54,371 bases of DNA from an uncultured Faecalibacterium sp. Lineage in GTDB: Bacteria > Bacillota > Clostridia > Oscillospirales > Ruminococcaceae. The stretch is taken from assembly GCA_934561485.1 (NCBI GenBank), contig CAKTGS010000003.1, positions 1 through 54,371 on the forward strand. Reading direction: 5' to 3'. Shown here piece by piece: positions 39,506-46,466 of this stretch (position 1 is its first letter; every line of letters starts with the position of its first letter). The notes below the pieces were generated by a model. The model was given only the letters and a program-made list of their open reading frames with translations. It was not told the origin of the DNA and searched no databases. A program made the translations under genes and the position numbers.

Positions 39506-40365
39506 GCACCCGCACCTCCCAGCAGATCCGCAAGGGTCATGTCCCTGGTGATTTTACGGGGCTTATCCGGTGCAGGCTGCGCAGTATGTACCGCCGGGGC
39601 CTTGTCCACAAAATCCTTGACGGCGAACACCCCCGTCCAGCCGTTTTCAATGCTCTGATTCAGCATGGCAATGGCATACCCGGTGCGGTCCTGCACGCCC
39701 GCTTCATCCGCCAGCCGTTTGATGGACCGGCAGATCTTCTTTGCCACCAACGGCGTCCACAGCTTTTTCTTGTCCTTCTTGGCCAGTTCGCGCCGGTGCT
39801 GGTCAAAATCCATCAGGGCGTCATACAAGCCGCCTGGGCCGCCGTGGGAGAACTCGTCAAAGACATCTGCCACAGTCAGCCCGTCCGGCTCCGCGCGCGC
39901 CCCTGCGCGGGGTTTATTATTATTAGCTTTCTCTATTTCTTTCTTGGGTGCACATTCTGCACCGGTAGAGGTGCACTTTTTGTACCGGTCGGAGTGCACA
40001 TTCTGCACCGGTGCATTTTCTGCACTGGTGCACTTTTTGCACCCATCCTCTGCAGCAGGGTCCGCCGCAGGGCGCAGCGCATCCACGGCAGGACGCAGTG
40101 CGGCATACCGGTTTGTGGGCCTGCCGTTTACCGGTTCCGTCCACTTGCGGATCAGGCCGTCCTTTTCCAGCTCGGCCAGCAGGTTCAGCACGGCACGCTT
40201 GCTCAGCTTGAAGTATTCCACGATATAGCTGACAGAGCCGTAGAAACAAGACTGATCGTCTTGGGAGAAGCCCCAGATCAGGGCGTAAATCAGGAGCTTG
40301 TTGCCGTTGAGGTTATAGTCCGTCACCATCCACGGCTGCACAACAACATATCCGTCTTTTCGCAT
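39502..40365 (-). CDS. Phage replication initiator (winged-helix replisome organiser)
   Basis: This 287-residue protein has an N-terminal winged helix (MVTDYNLNGNKLLIYALIW; YIVEYFKLSKRAVLNLLAEL), a low-complexity middle with repeated KKCTS, APVQNVH and GAECAPKK pieces (about residues 105-145), and a C-terminal DnaD-like/helicase-loading part (WTPLVAKKICRSIKRLADEA). The DNA coding for the middle is an iteron array beside an AT-rich stretch, so the gene probably contains the phage origin, as in lambda O. It is directly followed by the helicase gene. Confidence 0.75.
   Translation of the reverse strand: MRKDGYVVVQPWMVTDYNLNGNKLLIYALIWGFSQDDQSCFYGSVSYIVEYFKLSKRAVLNLLAELEKDGLIRKWTEPVNGRPTNRYAALRPAVDALRPAADPAAEDGCKKCTSAENAPVQNVHSDRYKKCTSTGAECAPKKEIEKANNNKPRAGARAEPDGLTVADVFDEFSHGGPGGLYDALMDFDQHRRELAKKDKKKLWTPLVAKKICRSIKRLADEAGVQDRTGYAIAMLNQSIENGWTGVFAVKDFVDKAPAVHTAQPAPDKPRKITRDMTLADLLGGAGA
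39911..40046. repeat. Iteron array with AT-rich flank: candidate phage origin
   Basis: Five copies of a 20-base unit, consensus GGTGCACnTTnTGCACCGGT, start at 39947, 39970, 39993, 40010 and 40027 (spacing 23, 23, 17, 17). Each is itself an inverted repeat GTGCA...TGCAC. The stretch 39911-39943 next to them is AT-rich (TTATTATTATTAGC and CTCTATTTCTTTC), like a DNA-unwinding element. Confidence 0.75.
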
Positions 40366-40380
40366 CCTGTTAGTCCTCCA

Positions 40381-40818
40381 TTAAAACGGCAGATCTTCGC
40401 TGTCGTCAATTACGGCAAAGTCGTCCGTGCCGCTGTACGCGGCTTCCGGTGCTGCCTCTGCCTGCCGAGCCGTGTTCTCCGCAGGCTTTGCACCGGCGCT
40501 CTTGCTCCCGGCAAAATGGACGTTCTCCGCCACGATTTCAAAGGCGGTGCGGCTGCTGCCGTTCTTGTCCTGATAATTGCGGGTCTGGATGCGGCCATCA
40601 ATGGCGATCAGACTGCCCTTCTGGAAATACCGGCACACAAAGTCTGCCTGAGCGCGCCAGGCCACAATGTCGATGAAATCCGCCTGCCGCTGTTCGCCCT
40701 GGCGGACAAAGCTGCGGTCGCAGGCAATGCGGAACTTGCAGACGTTCACCCCCGCCGGGGTGGTGCGGAGTTCAGGGTCTGCCACAAGGCGGCCCATAAT
40801 TGCAACGATATTAAGCAT
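40381..40818 (-). CDS. ssb: Single-stranded DNA-binding protein
   Basis: This 145-residue OB-fold protein begins MLNIVAIMGRLVADPELR with FIDIVAWRAQADFVCRYF and GSLIAIDGRIQTRNYQDKNG, and ends with the acidic tip DDSEDLPF that recruits replication partners. The start has AAAGGA upstream; an earlier in-frame start lies in the previous gene. It serves phage replication and recombination. Confidence 0.95.
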   Translation of the reverse strand: MLNIVAIMGRLVADPELRTTPAGVNVCKFRIACDRSFVRQGEQRQADFIDIVAWRAQADFVCRYFQKGSLIAIDGRIQTRNYQDKNGSSRTAFEIVAENVHFAGSKSAGAKPAENTARQAEAAPEAAYSGTDDFAVIDDSEDLPF

Positions 40819-41122
40819 TGATATAGTCCTTTCCAACGGCGGCCATCCACGCAGCGTGTGCGCCGGGGCCGTTCTGTTCCTCATAGTGTTCTTGTGCAGC
40901 GGCCTTCAGCGCGTACGCAAGGCCTGCATCAAAATGCGCCGAAAAGCCCGGCTCGTTGTGGTGCCTGTGGCACAGCCAGACTTTCAATCCGTGCTTTTCT
41001 GAAAACGGCCGCAGCGGGCCGGGCAGGATGTGGTGCTCTTCCAGCCCGCCGGTGGTCCTTACGTTGTACCAGCGGCGGCAGACGTAGCACTCTTTTTGTG
41101 CCTGAATAATGCTTTTGGCCAT
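40811..41122 (-). CDS. HNH-like zinc-binding phage protein
   Basis: This 103-residue protein has an N-terminal Cys pair (ECYVCRRWYNVR), an HH pair in LEEHHILPGPLR and a CHRHHNEPGFS segment, the spacing of a small HNH/zinc-binding fold. It lies between NinB-like and ssb genes, so a role in recombination or junction processing is plausible. The enzyme activity is not proven by the motifs alone. It overlaps ssb by eight bases. Confidence 0.65.
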   Translation of the reverse strand: MAKSIIQAQKECYVCRRWYNVRTTGGLEEHHILPGPLRPFSEKHGLKVWLCHRHHNEPGFSAHFDAGLAYALKAAAQEHYEEQNGPGAHAAWMAAVGKDYINA

Positions 41123-41665
41123 TCACAGCTCCTTCCATTCCTGCCAATAGGCAGTTACCATCGGATCATTCACGCCCATCTCAGCCAGGCGGTCAAAGAT
41201 CCCGTCAATCAGGTCTTTCATTTCTGCTTTGGAAAAGGTGCTGCTGCCCTGGGTGCACTTGACCGTGCAGCGGTTGCTGTCCAGGATCTCCACCACATGC
41301 ACAAGCCGGTAGCAGCTACGCAGGATGCTCAGCGCCCCCGCCGGGACTTCCAGATAGTCCACCCTGGCCCCGTACTTCTCTAGCATCTCCAGATAGCAGT
41401 CCTCCGGGGTCACGCCGCCGGTGCGCCCGGCATTGTAATGGTCTGCCATGATGGTGAGCAGCGCCCACATAAGGCGGTTCTGTGCCGTGCTGCGACCTTT
41501 GCGTTCTGGCTCAAGGGTCACGGTCAGATGCAGCGGCTGCCCATGGGCCAGATCGTCCAGGTGCTGCAGGAGCTGTGTTTCCACAAATTCCGCAGAGCTT
41601 TCCACCTGTACCCGCCGGGCAGCCGGATCGTACACTACCGGCAGCCGGCCGATCACTTTTCCCAT
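41123..41665 (-). CDS. NinB-like recombination mediator
   Basis: This 180-residue protein begins MGKVIGRLPVVYDPAARRVQ; the STAQNRLMWALLTIMADHYN segment and the end SSTFSKAEMKDLIDGIFDRL match the pattern of NinB/Orf proteins that load recombinases on single-stranded DNA. Its ATG overlaps the stop of the Rad52-like gene by 13 bases, which fits a recombination module with ssb nearby. Confidence 0.7.
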   Translation of the reverse strand: MGKVIGRLPVVYDPAARRVQVESSAEFVETQLLQHLDDLAHGQPLHLTVTLEPERKGRSTAQNRLMWALLTIMADHYNAGRTGGVTPEDCYLEMLEKYGARVDYLEVPAGALSILRSCYRLVHVVEILDSNRCTVKCTQGSSTFSKAEMKDLIDGIFDRLAEMGVNDPMVTAYWQEWKEL

Positions 41666-42291
41666 GTGATCTTGCGGCCGTCCTTGTCCACAAACTGCAC
41701 ACTGAGGATCTCTCCGGTGTCGGGGCTGCGCAGGAACTTGTCCACCTTCAGCGTGGTGCCCAGCTTGTACCCCGCCAGCTGGGGCAGGTCGCTGGGCTTG
41801 CGGCCGGGCTTCTGGATGCCCACAATGGCCACCTGATCGGCCCGCAGCACAATGGACGGCAGGGCCAGCACATCGCTGCCTGCGCCCCACAGATCTGCTG
41901 CCGACACAAAGCTGGTCTCTTCTTTCCAGCGCTCCGGGCTGCCCGGGTGTTTGCCTTCCAGCGCGGCGGCATCCTTGAAGCAGTAGTCGTTCATGTACGG
42001 GTTGAACACGCCCACCGCGCACCAAAGGCGGCCATCGGCAAAATAGCGGCGCTCCGCCCAGCCCAGAGGGCCGAAGGTCTCGTTCAAGATGCCGCGCACC
42101 GCCGCCGGGCCGGGCATGACAAAAAGCTTTACCGCATCCTTGGAGATCTCCCGGACGATCACCACCGCTTCTGCGGGGTGTGTCTGGCGCGGTTTGGGGC
42201 ATTCCAGGGGAAACTGTGCCGCCTGCGCCGCCGGACGCTCCTGTGCGCTCTGCGGGGCCTTGCGGCGGGTGGTTGATTTGGTTGCTGCCAT
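41653..42291 (-). CDS. Rad52-like single-strand annealing protein (probable)
   Basis: This 212-residue protein has an N-terminal basic/Ala-rich tail, then TFGPLGWAERRYFADGRLWC, which matches the way Rad52/Sak proteins read (GW, then a beta strand with a Cys/Val run), an Asp/Ala-rich loop, and WGAGSDVLALPSIVL in place of the Sak 'WGIGRELY' motif. Position before NinB-like and ssb genes supports an annealing recombinase. A plain hypothetical protein remains possible. AGGAGT precedes the ATG. Confidence 0.5.
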   Translation of the reverse strand: MAATKSTTRRKAPQSAQERPAAQAAQFPLECPKPRQTHPAEAVVIVREISKDAVKLFVMPGPAAVRGILNETFGPLGWAERRYFADGRLWCAVGVFNPYMNDYCFKDAAALEGKHPGSPERWKEETSFVSAADLWGAGSDVLALPSIVLRADQVAIVGIQKPGRKPSDLPQLAGYKLGTTLKVDKFLRSPDTGEILSVQFVDKDGRKITWEK

Positions 42292-42369
42292 AATAGGTCA
42301 ACACTCCTTTCTGTGTGATACACTGGCAGCGGCTTTTGTTTTACCTCCTGCCGCCATTGGAGGGAAAGG

Positions 42370-43275
42370 TCAGCTCAGACCGTTCAGGACGGGAATGCTG
42401 TTTTCACCGCCTACGTAGGTGGGAAGCTTGCCATCCCACAGTGCATCCACGCCGGTGATGCGGTAGTATTCCAGCAAATTACTGTCCAGACTGTCGGTCA
42501 GTGCATCGTTGGCTTCGGCCTTCTTCTGGGCCGCATACAATTCGGCATCCGCAGCCACCTTGGACTTTTCAGCCTCAGCCTTTGCGGCGATCAGGTCCGC
42601 GTCTGCCGTTGCCTGCGCTTCCACGCGGCGTTTTTCTGCATCGGTTTCAGCCTTTTCTTTTTCCTGCTGGGCCTTCACCTTTGCTTCAACGGCATCCGTG
42701 AAGGTGTCCGTGAAGTCAAAATCCGTGATGCTGATGTAGGAAAGGTCGATGTTGTACTGCGCCAGAACACTGCGCAGCTGCGCGTCCATCTGTTCCGCCA
42801 CGGCGTCCCGGCTGGAGATCAGACTGCTGGCATCATAGTGAGCTACAACGGCCTTGACCACCTCCGGGACGCGGGGTAGGATCAGAACATCCTCGTATTT
42901 GCGGCCTACCTCTTTGTAGATGGTCATGGCATTGGCCTGATTGATCCGGTAGCCCACGGTCACGCTGGTGGCTACTTCCTGAATGTCGGAACTGAATGCG
43001 GAGAGGTCAATGCTGACCTCCTGCACTCGGTTGTCCATCTTGACAATGGACTGCCACGGTGCTTTTACTACAACACCTGCGTCCTTGGTGCCATTTTCGA
43101 CCTTGCCAAAGGTGGCCACAATGCCGGTGTAGCCGGTCGGCACGAACGAAACGCAGGAAATAATAATCAGGACAGCCGCCAGAGCGCCGGGGAGCGCGGC
43201 GGCAGCCTTATATTCGGACCGGATTAGGCAGAATGCTGCCAGCAGGGCAAGAACGCCCAAAATAAAAAAGATCAT
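42370..43275 (-). CDS. SPFH/prohibitin-domain membrane protein encoded by the phage
   Basis: This 301-residue protein has two N-terminal membrane segments (about 2-18 and 30-48), an SPFH domain (PTGYTGIVATFGKVENG to about residue 200, with ITDFDFTDTFTDAVEAKVKA) and an Ala/Glu/Lys-rich coiled coil (AEAEKSKVAADAELYAAQ). SPFH proteins form membrane-associated rings. Such genes are common in cells but unusual in an early phage region; a superinfection or membrane-protection role is possible. GTGAGGAACCT precedes the ATG. Confidence 0.85.
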   Translation of the reverse strand: MIFFILGVLALLAAFCLIRSEYKAAAALPGALAAVLIIISCVSFVPTGYTGIVATFGKVENGTKDAGVVVKAPWQSIVKMDNRVQEVSIDLSAFSSDIQEVATSVTVGYRINQANAMTIYKEVGRKYEDVLILPRVPEVVKAVVAHYDASSLISSRDAVAEQMDAQLRSVLAQYNIDLSYISITDFDFTDTFTDAVEAKVKAQQEKEKAETDAEKRRVEAQATADADLIAAKAEAEKSKVAADAELYAAQKKAEANDALTDSLDSNLLEYYRITGVDALWDGKLPTYVGGENSIPVLNGLS

Positions 43276-43354
43276 AGGTTCCTCACTTCCACATAGCTGG
43301 TATGTACTCGGGCAGGGCCACAGGGCGGAGGACGGGGAAAATTGGGCGGATGGA

Positions 43355-43633
43355 TCACACGTTTGCCTCCTCGATTTTCACAGATGTAATGCGATAGGTT
43401 GCAATAAAATAGCTGCTTGACAGGTGGGATAAAGCAACAATAGCTTGGAGAAGGTAGCGCTCCTCAGACGTGCAGCTGTTGCTGTCATACGGTGTGTGCA
43501 CTCTGTCCAGCTGCGCGGCAGCGGCATCGTTCAACAGAAAGCCAACGGTGCGCTCTACCATTTCATCCATAAAATTTCCGTCTATGACACCGTATACACG
43601 GGCCATTTCATACGAAACGATTACTTTTTTCAT
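43355..43633 (-). CDS. Hypothetical early phage protein (92 residues)
   Basis: Starts MKKVIVSYEMARVYGVIDGN and ends VKIEEANV; the ATG overlaps the stop of the gene before it (ATGA). The middle is helical (RYLLQAIVALSHLSSSYFIA). No family is recognised. Coupled translation with its neighbour and codon use like the rest of the early genes support a real gene. Confidence 0.6.
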   Translation of the reverse strand: MKKVIVSYEMARVYGVIDGNFMDEMVERTVGFLLNDAAAAQLDRVHTPYDSNSCTSEERYLLQAIVALSHLSSSYFIATYRITSVKIEEANV

Positions 43634-43983
43634 GGCGCATTCTCTAGGAGTGTGATCTCGCAAATTGAATTGTACAGGTAGTGCCGCCCGCCGCGCAGAT
43701 ACTCCAGATGCTGCAGCAGTATTTCCAGCGCATACAGTGCAGGCGGCGGATCTTTGCCTTTCAGGTGGAACTCCATCCAATGGATCAGCTGCCTGTAATG
43801 CAGATCGGCGATGCGCAGGGTGGCAGCGGTGCGGAACTTATGCCCATGGTCGTCTGCGGCATAATAAATCACGCCTACGTATTGCAGCCGGTCCGGATCT
43901 GTGTTAAAATCTGAGATGGAATCTTTGGCGTTGAGCTTGTCCGTGTTGGCGCACGGGCAGGCTCTTTCTTTTTGGCCGGTCAT
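43630..43983 (-). CDS. Hypothetical early phage protein (117 residues)
   Basis: Begins MTGQKERACPCANTDKL and includes LQYVGVIYYAADDHGHKFRT, HYRQLIHWMEFHLKGKD and LQHLEYLRGGRHYLY. No enzyme motif is visible and no family is recognised. It overlaps both neighbours by four bases, a tightly packed arrangement typical of phage early genes. Confidence 0.6.
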   Translation of the reverse strand: MTGQKERACPCANTDKLNAKDSISDFNTDPDRLQYVGVIYYAADDHGHKFRTAATLRIADLHYRQLIHWMEFHLKGKDPPPALYALEILLQHLEYLRGGRHYLYNSICEITLLENAP

Positions 43984-44264
43984 AAGCCAAACAGCTTTGA
44001 GAGAAAAGCCGCCTCCCTGCCGGTAAATTCTTCTTTGCGGTCGGAGGCATTCATTTTGTAGCGGGCTGTAATGGCGGCTTTCATGTCATTTGCAAACGCT
44101 CCCGCTGCCTCCTGCAGCTGTGCGTCCGACAGGCCAGGCACAAGACTGTCCACCAGCGTTTCGACTGTGGCCACCGTAAGCAGCATGAGCCGGTCGAATT
44201 TTTTGCCTTTTCCGGTAAAACTGACCGCAAGATTATCTCCGAGCTTTTCAATTACAATTTTCAT
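43980..44264 (-). CDS. Hypothetical early phage protein (94 residues)
   Basis: Starts MKIVIEKLGDNLAVSFTGKG after GAGGAA. The N-terminal third looks like beta strands and the rest is helical (AQLQEAAGAFANDMKAAITA). No family is recognised. Confidence 0.6.
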   Translation of the reverse strand: MKIVIEKLGDNLAVSFTGKGKKFDRLMLLTVATVETLVDSLVPGLSDAQLQEAAGAFANDMKAAITARYKMNASDRKEEFTGREAAFLSKLFGL

Positions 44265-44280
44265 GTTTTTCCTCACTTTC

Positions 44281-44574
44281 TCATGCACCCCGCCGGGCAT
44301 CGTTCCGGCTCTCGTCCACGGTCAGACTGTGGTTCTGCTTCTCTGCGCTGCGCTTGTAGTACTCACCGGTGGAAAGCATCTCACCCACGCTCAGGATCAG
44401 CCCAAAGCCCAGTGCAAACAGCACCCACGGCGCGGCCTTGACGGCCTCGGCCACTTCCCAGCCGCCGCGCATCACAAGCAGGTGGACAATGGCGGTGTTC
44501 AGCCAGACCAACACCCGCGCGGCACCTACACCGGCCAGAAATGCAATGCTGCAAGTTTTAAGATATCTCTTCAT
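44281..44574 (-). CDS. Small phage membrane protein (97 residues)
   Basis: Three hydrophobic stretches are visible: an N-terminal one (TCSIAFLAGVGAARVLVWL), a central one (AIVHLLVMRGGW) and APWVLFALGFGLILSVGEML, followed by a charged tail. The gene overlaps the one before it by 17 bases. Function unknown; a membrane location is the only supported statement. Confidence 0.6.
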   Translation of the reverse strand: MKRYLKTCSIAFLAGVGAARVLVWLNTAIVHLLVMRGGWEVAEAVKAAPWVLFALGFGLILSVGEMLSTGEYYKRSAEKQNHSLTVDESRNDARRGA

Positions 44575-44794
44575 TGTTCTCGTTCTCCCCGGTTTCCACG
44601 CGATCCAGAAGGTCGGCCGCGTTCGTCATAACAGAAATGAGATAGCCCGCCGGGTCATTCGATCCGGCAGCGAGGGCTGCCAGAAGGGCTACACACAGCT
44701 TTGATGCCTCAAGCCCCGCGCAGTTGGTTTCAACCTGCGGGTTTCCATCGTCACCATACGATACGCGCAGGTAATTCTTGTTCGGGTGGCTCAT
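44558..44794 (-). CDS. Hypothetical early phage protein (78 residues)
   Basis: Starts MSHPNKNYLRVSYGDDG after GAAAGGAGATGCTGC. A helical middle (LEASKLCVALLAALAAGS) and acidic C terminus (ENENNEEIS) are seen. Its ATG overlaps the stop of the regulator gene upstream. No family is recognised. Confidence 0.6.
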   Translation of the reverse strand: MSHPNKNYLRVSYGDDGNPQVETNCAGLEASKLCVALLAALAAGSNDPAGYLISVMTNAADLLDRVETGENENNEEIS

Positions 44795-45033
44795 GCAGCA
44801 TCTCCTTTCTCGACCCGAGGAAAGAAATATTCCCCGATCTTCTCCTGCGGAATGTGCAGCACCCGGCAAATCGCGGTAACTTCGCTGAACAGCCAGCCGC
44901 CGCGATCTTCCGGGGCATTCAGACGCTTGCCCAGAGTCGTGTATTTTATGCCGGTCAGGGCGGACAGCTCCGTCTGATTAAGCCCTTGATCTTCGATCAA
45001 GCGGCGAAGTTTGATGTAAGGTCTCTTTGCCAT
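44791..45033 (-). CDS. Helix-turn-helix (XRE-type) phage regulator
   Basis: This 80-residue protein has a Cro/CI-type HTH: the LRRLIEDQGLNQTELSALTG helix pair and recognition helix IKYTTLGKRLNA. Its C terminus (IPQEKIGEYFFP) is a segment common in small XRE regulators. It is the second HTH protein of the early region and may control middle genes. Confidence 0.75.
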   Translation of the reverse strand: MAKRPYIKLRRLIEDQGLNQTELSALTGIKYTTLGKRLNAPEDRGGWLFSEVTAICRVLHIPQEKIGEYFFPRVEKGDAA

Positions 45034-45045
45034 AATTCTTCCTCC

Positions 45046-45291
45046 TCAATCCAGGTTGAAGGTCTGGAAATGGTTGTCTTTTTGGCTGTCCAAATAAGCA
45101 GCCAGCTTGTCCGGCTCAATCACCGGCACGCCAATTGTCGTTTCCTGTGCGGAAAGCCGTGCCGTGATCTCCTCCGGCGTAAGCCCGATATCCTCATACC
45201 GCCCAAGACGCTGCACAAGCTCTTCCTTTTTGGCAGCGCTCCAATAGCCTGTTTTGATGCCGCTGCACCGCGGGGCCGTCAGTCTGTCCAT
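45046..45291 (-). CDS. Small early phage protein with YEDIGLTPEEI motif
   Basis: This 81-residue protein has the RLGRYEDIGLTPEEITARL segment found in many small phage proteins of Firmicutes, with an unknown role. The C terminus reads PDKLAAYLDSQKDN. It overlaps the DUF3846 gene by 13 bases. Confidence 0.65.
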   Translation of the reverse strand: MDRLTAPRCSGIKTGYWSAAKKEELVQRLGRYEDIGLTPEEITARLSAQETTIGVPVIEPDKLAAYLDSQKDNHFQTFNLD

Positions 45292-45665
45292 GTGCCATCC
45301 TCCATTTCAAGGTTCCAAAACTCGGCCAGTGTCTTGCACACCGGTTTTGTAAAGCCAATCAGATCTTCGCCGCGGCCGGCCATCAGAACGGCATTGCCAA
45401 CGATCACCGACCGGTCACCGTAAGCATACAGATCCGTTGCGCGCGGGTTCTCCGGCAGCTGACGCAGCAGCCCTTCTTCGTTGACGACCAGGCAGATGCT
45501 GTCCACCGGTTCCCGTGCCCAGGCGAAACCCAGGCTGCTTTCAGCGGTCTCAACCGGACCATCTACCAGCTCCTGCAGGGTTTCCAGCGTCACCGGGCAG
45601 TCATCATCACATTGGATCAGGCAGCACCTTCCTGCCGCCGGAATGTAAATTGCGTAACGTTCCAT
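45279..45665 (-). CDS. DUF3846-type phage protein
   Basis: This 128-residue protein starts MERYAIYIPAAGRCCLIQCD after a strong AAGGAGG. The pattern of ETLQELVDGPVETAESSLG, VVNEEGLLRQLPENPRAT, then VIVGNAVLMAGRGEDLIG matches DUF3846, a domain common in phages and mobile elements whose role is unknown. It begins the leftward run of small early genes. Confidence 0.75.
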   Translation of the reverse strand: MERYAIYIPAAGRCCLIQCDDDCPVTLETLQELVDGPVETAESSLGFAWAREPVDSICLVVNEEGLLRQLPENPRATDLYAYGDRSVIVGNAVLMAGRGEDLIGFTKPVCKTLAEFWNLEMEDGTWTD

Positions 45666-45675
45666 GTGTACCTCC

Positions 45676-45704
45676 TTGTTTGATGTGCCTTTCTGCGGTA
45701 AAAT
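45676..45704 (+). promoter_or_regulatory. Weak promoter of the rightward coiled-coil gene
   Basis: TTGTTT and TAAAAT separated by 17 bases, 16-25 bases upstream of the gene. Confidence 0.4.
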
Positions 45705-45719
45705 GAGGGCAGAAAGGAT

Positions 45720-46028
45720 GTGGTTTACGTGGATTTTTCCAATATACCGACCAGTAATATGTCTACCAGTGCTCTCCGATTGAAAGAAATGGCTGATGCG
45801 GAAGAAAAGCGCCGCACCGAAAAGGCTGCAGTCGATGCTGCTGAACGTAAGCGTCAGAAAAAAGTTGATGATGCGCAGCTTCAGGCTGCCGCTGATCTGC
45901 AAAAAATGCGGGAACAGTATGAGGCCGACCTGAAAGAGCAAGCGAAAGAAGCACGATTCAACCGCAAACTTTCCATAGCGTCTTTCATTGTGGCTGTGAT
46001 ATCACTTTTTGTTGCTTGCCTTAAATGA
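45720..46028 (+). CDS. Coiled-coil, C-terminally membrane-anchored protein
   Basis: About 99-102 residues depending on which GTG (45720 or 45729) is used; AAAGGA lies at 45713. The body is a long charged coiled coil (about 20-80, RLKEMADAEEKRRTEKAAVD, KKVDDAQLQAAADLQKMREQ) and the last 20 residues are one hydrophobic helix (IASFIVAVISLFVACLK). It is transcribed against the surrounding early genes and has lower GC. The layout suggests a lysogeny-expressed protein at the membrane, such as superinfection exclusion; that is inference. Confidence 0.6.
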   Translation: MVYVDFSNIPTSNMSTSALRLKEMADAEEKRRTEKAAVDAAERKRQKKVDDAQLQAAADLQKMREQYEADLKEQAKEARFNRKLSIASFIVAVISLFVACLK

Positions 46029-46095
46029 GGCCATGAAGCAAGGATTGGGTTAGAGAATTGCTGTCACGGCTTTCAGTTCTTAGGTCTTTGAAAAT

Positions 46096-46110
46096 GTCAC
46101 GATAAGTGAC
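46096..46110. promoter_or_regulatory. Outlying repressor operator
   Basis: GTCAC-GATAA-GTGAC, a perfect palindrome with the same half-sites as the operators at 46335-46433, lying just beyond the Cro-like gene's stop. Confidence 0.6.
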
Positions 46111-46113
46111 AAA

Positions 46114-46311
46114 TCAAGCGAAAAAAATTTCATCCACAGTTTTCCCGTAATAACGAGCAATTTTTTCTTTGTTTTCATCACGAGGAATCCGAGCGCCAAT
46201 TTCGTACATGGCAAGAGTAGATAAGCTCAACCCAAGCTCATTTGCTACACTTTCGCGACTTTTTTCACCGCGCAAAGCGACAAGATTTCTTGCGATCTTA
46301 CTAGCATCCAT
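46114..46311 (-). CDS. Cro-like HTH regulator
   Basis: This 65-residue XRE-type protein (MDASKIARNLVALRGEKSRE, then SVANELGLSLSTLAMYE as the helix-turn-helix) is the first gene of the leftward early transcript, divergent from the LexA-like repressor. The C terminus ends YYGKTVDEIFFA. The ATG at 46311 has AAGGA eleven bases upstream; a GTG three codons earlier lies too close to it. Its role would be to shut off the repressor gene during lytic growth. Confidence 0.82.
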   Translation of the reverse strand: MDASKIARNLVALRGEKSRESVANELGLSLSTLAMYEIGARIPRDENKEKIARYYGKTVDEIFFA

Positions 46312-46334
46312 TGTTTTCACCGTCCTTCCGCAAT

Positions 46335-46433
46335 GTCACATTACGTGACCTCTATGCCTACAGTATAACACTTGATCTTCAAATGTCAACACATTTCGTG
46401 ACACTCAAGCTTGACTTTATCACACTTTGTGAT
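46335..46433. promoter_or_regulatory. Three-operator switch between Cro-like and repressor genes
   Basis: Three 15-base sites of form RTCAC-N5-GTGAY: GTCACATTACGTGAC (46335-46349), AACACATTTCGTGAC (46388-46402, one imperfect half) and ATCACACTTTGTGAT (46419-46433). The second overlaps the leftward -35, and the third fills the spacer of the rightward promoter. This is a lambda-style divergent switch. Confidence 0.8.
46362..46389 (-). promoter_or_regulatory. Leftward early promoter
   Basis: Minus-strand TTGACA (complement of 46384-46389) and TATACT (complement of 46362-46367) with a 16-base spacer. Confidence 0.75.
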
Positions 46434-46438
46434 ATTCT
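46411..46438 (+). promoter_or_regulatory. Repressor maintenance promoter
   Basis: TTGACT and TATTCT with a 16-base spacer that contains an operator, which suggests autoregulation. Confidence 0.65.
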
Positions 46439-46466
46439 TGCTTTAGAAACGTCATGGAGGTGAATT

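Noticed and set aside
39947..40046. CRISPR or coding minisatellite only
   Set aside because: The repeats lie inside a gene, are 20 bases without unique spacers, and are palindromic beside AT-rich DNA, which fits iterons better.
41123..42304. A single 393-codon gene covering both recombination genes
   Set aside because: Its N-terminal two-thirds is out of frame with the Rad52-like protein and has a Pro/Gly/Arg-rich antisense-like make-up; two overlapping genes explain the region better.
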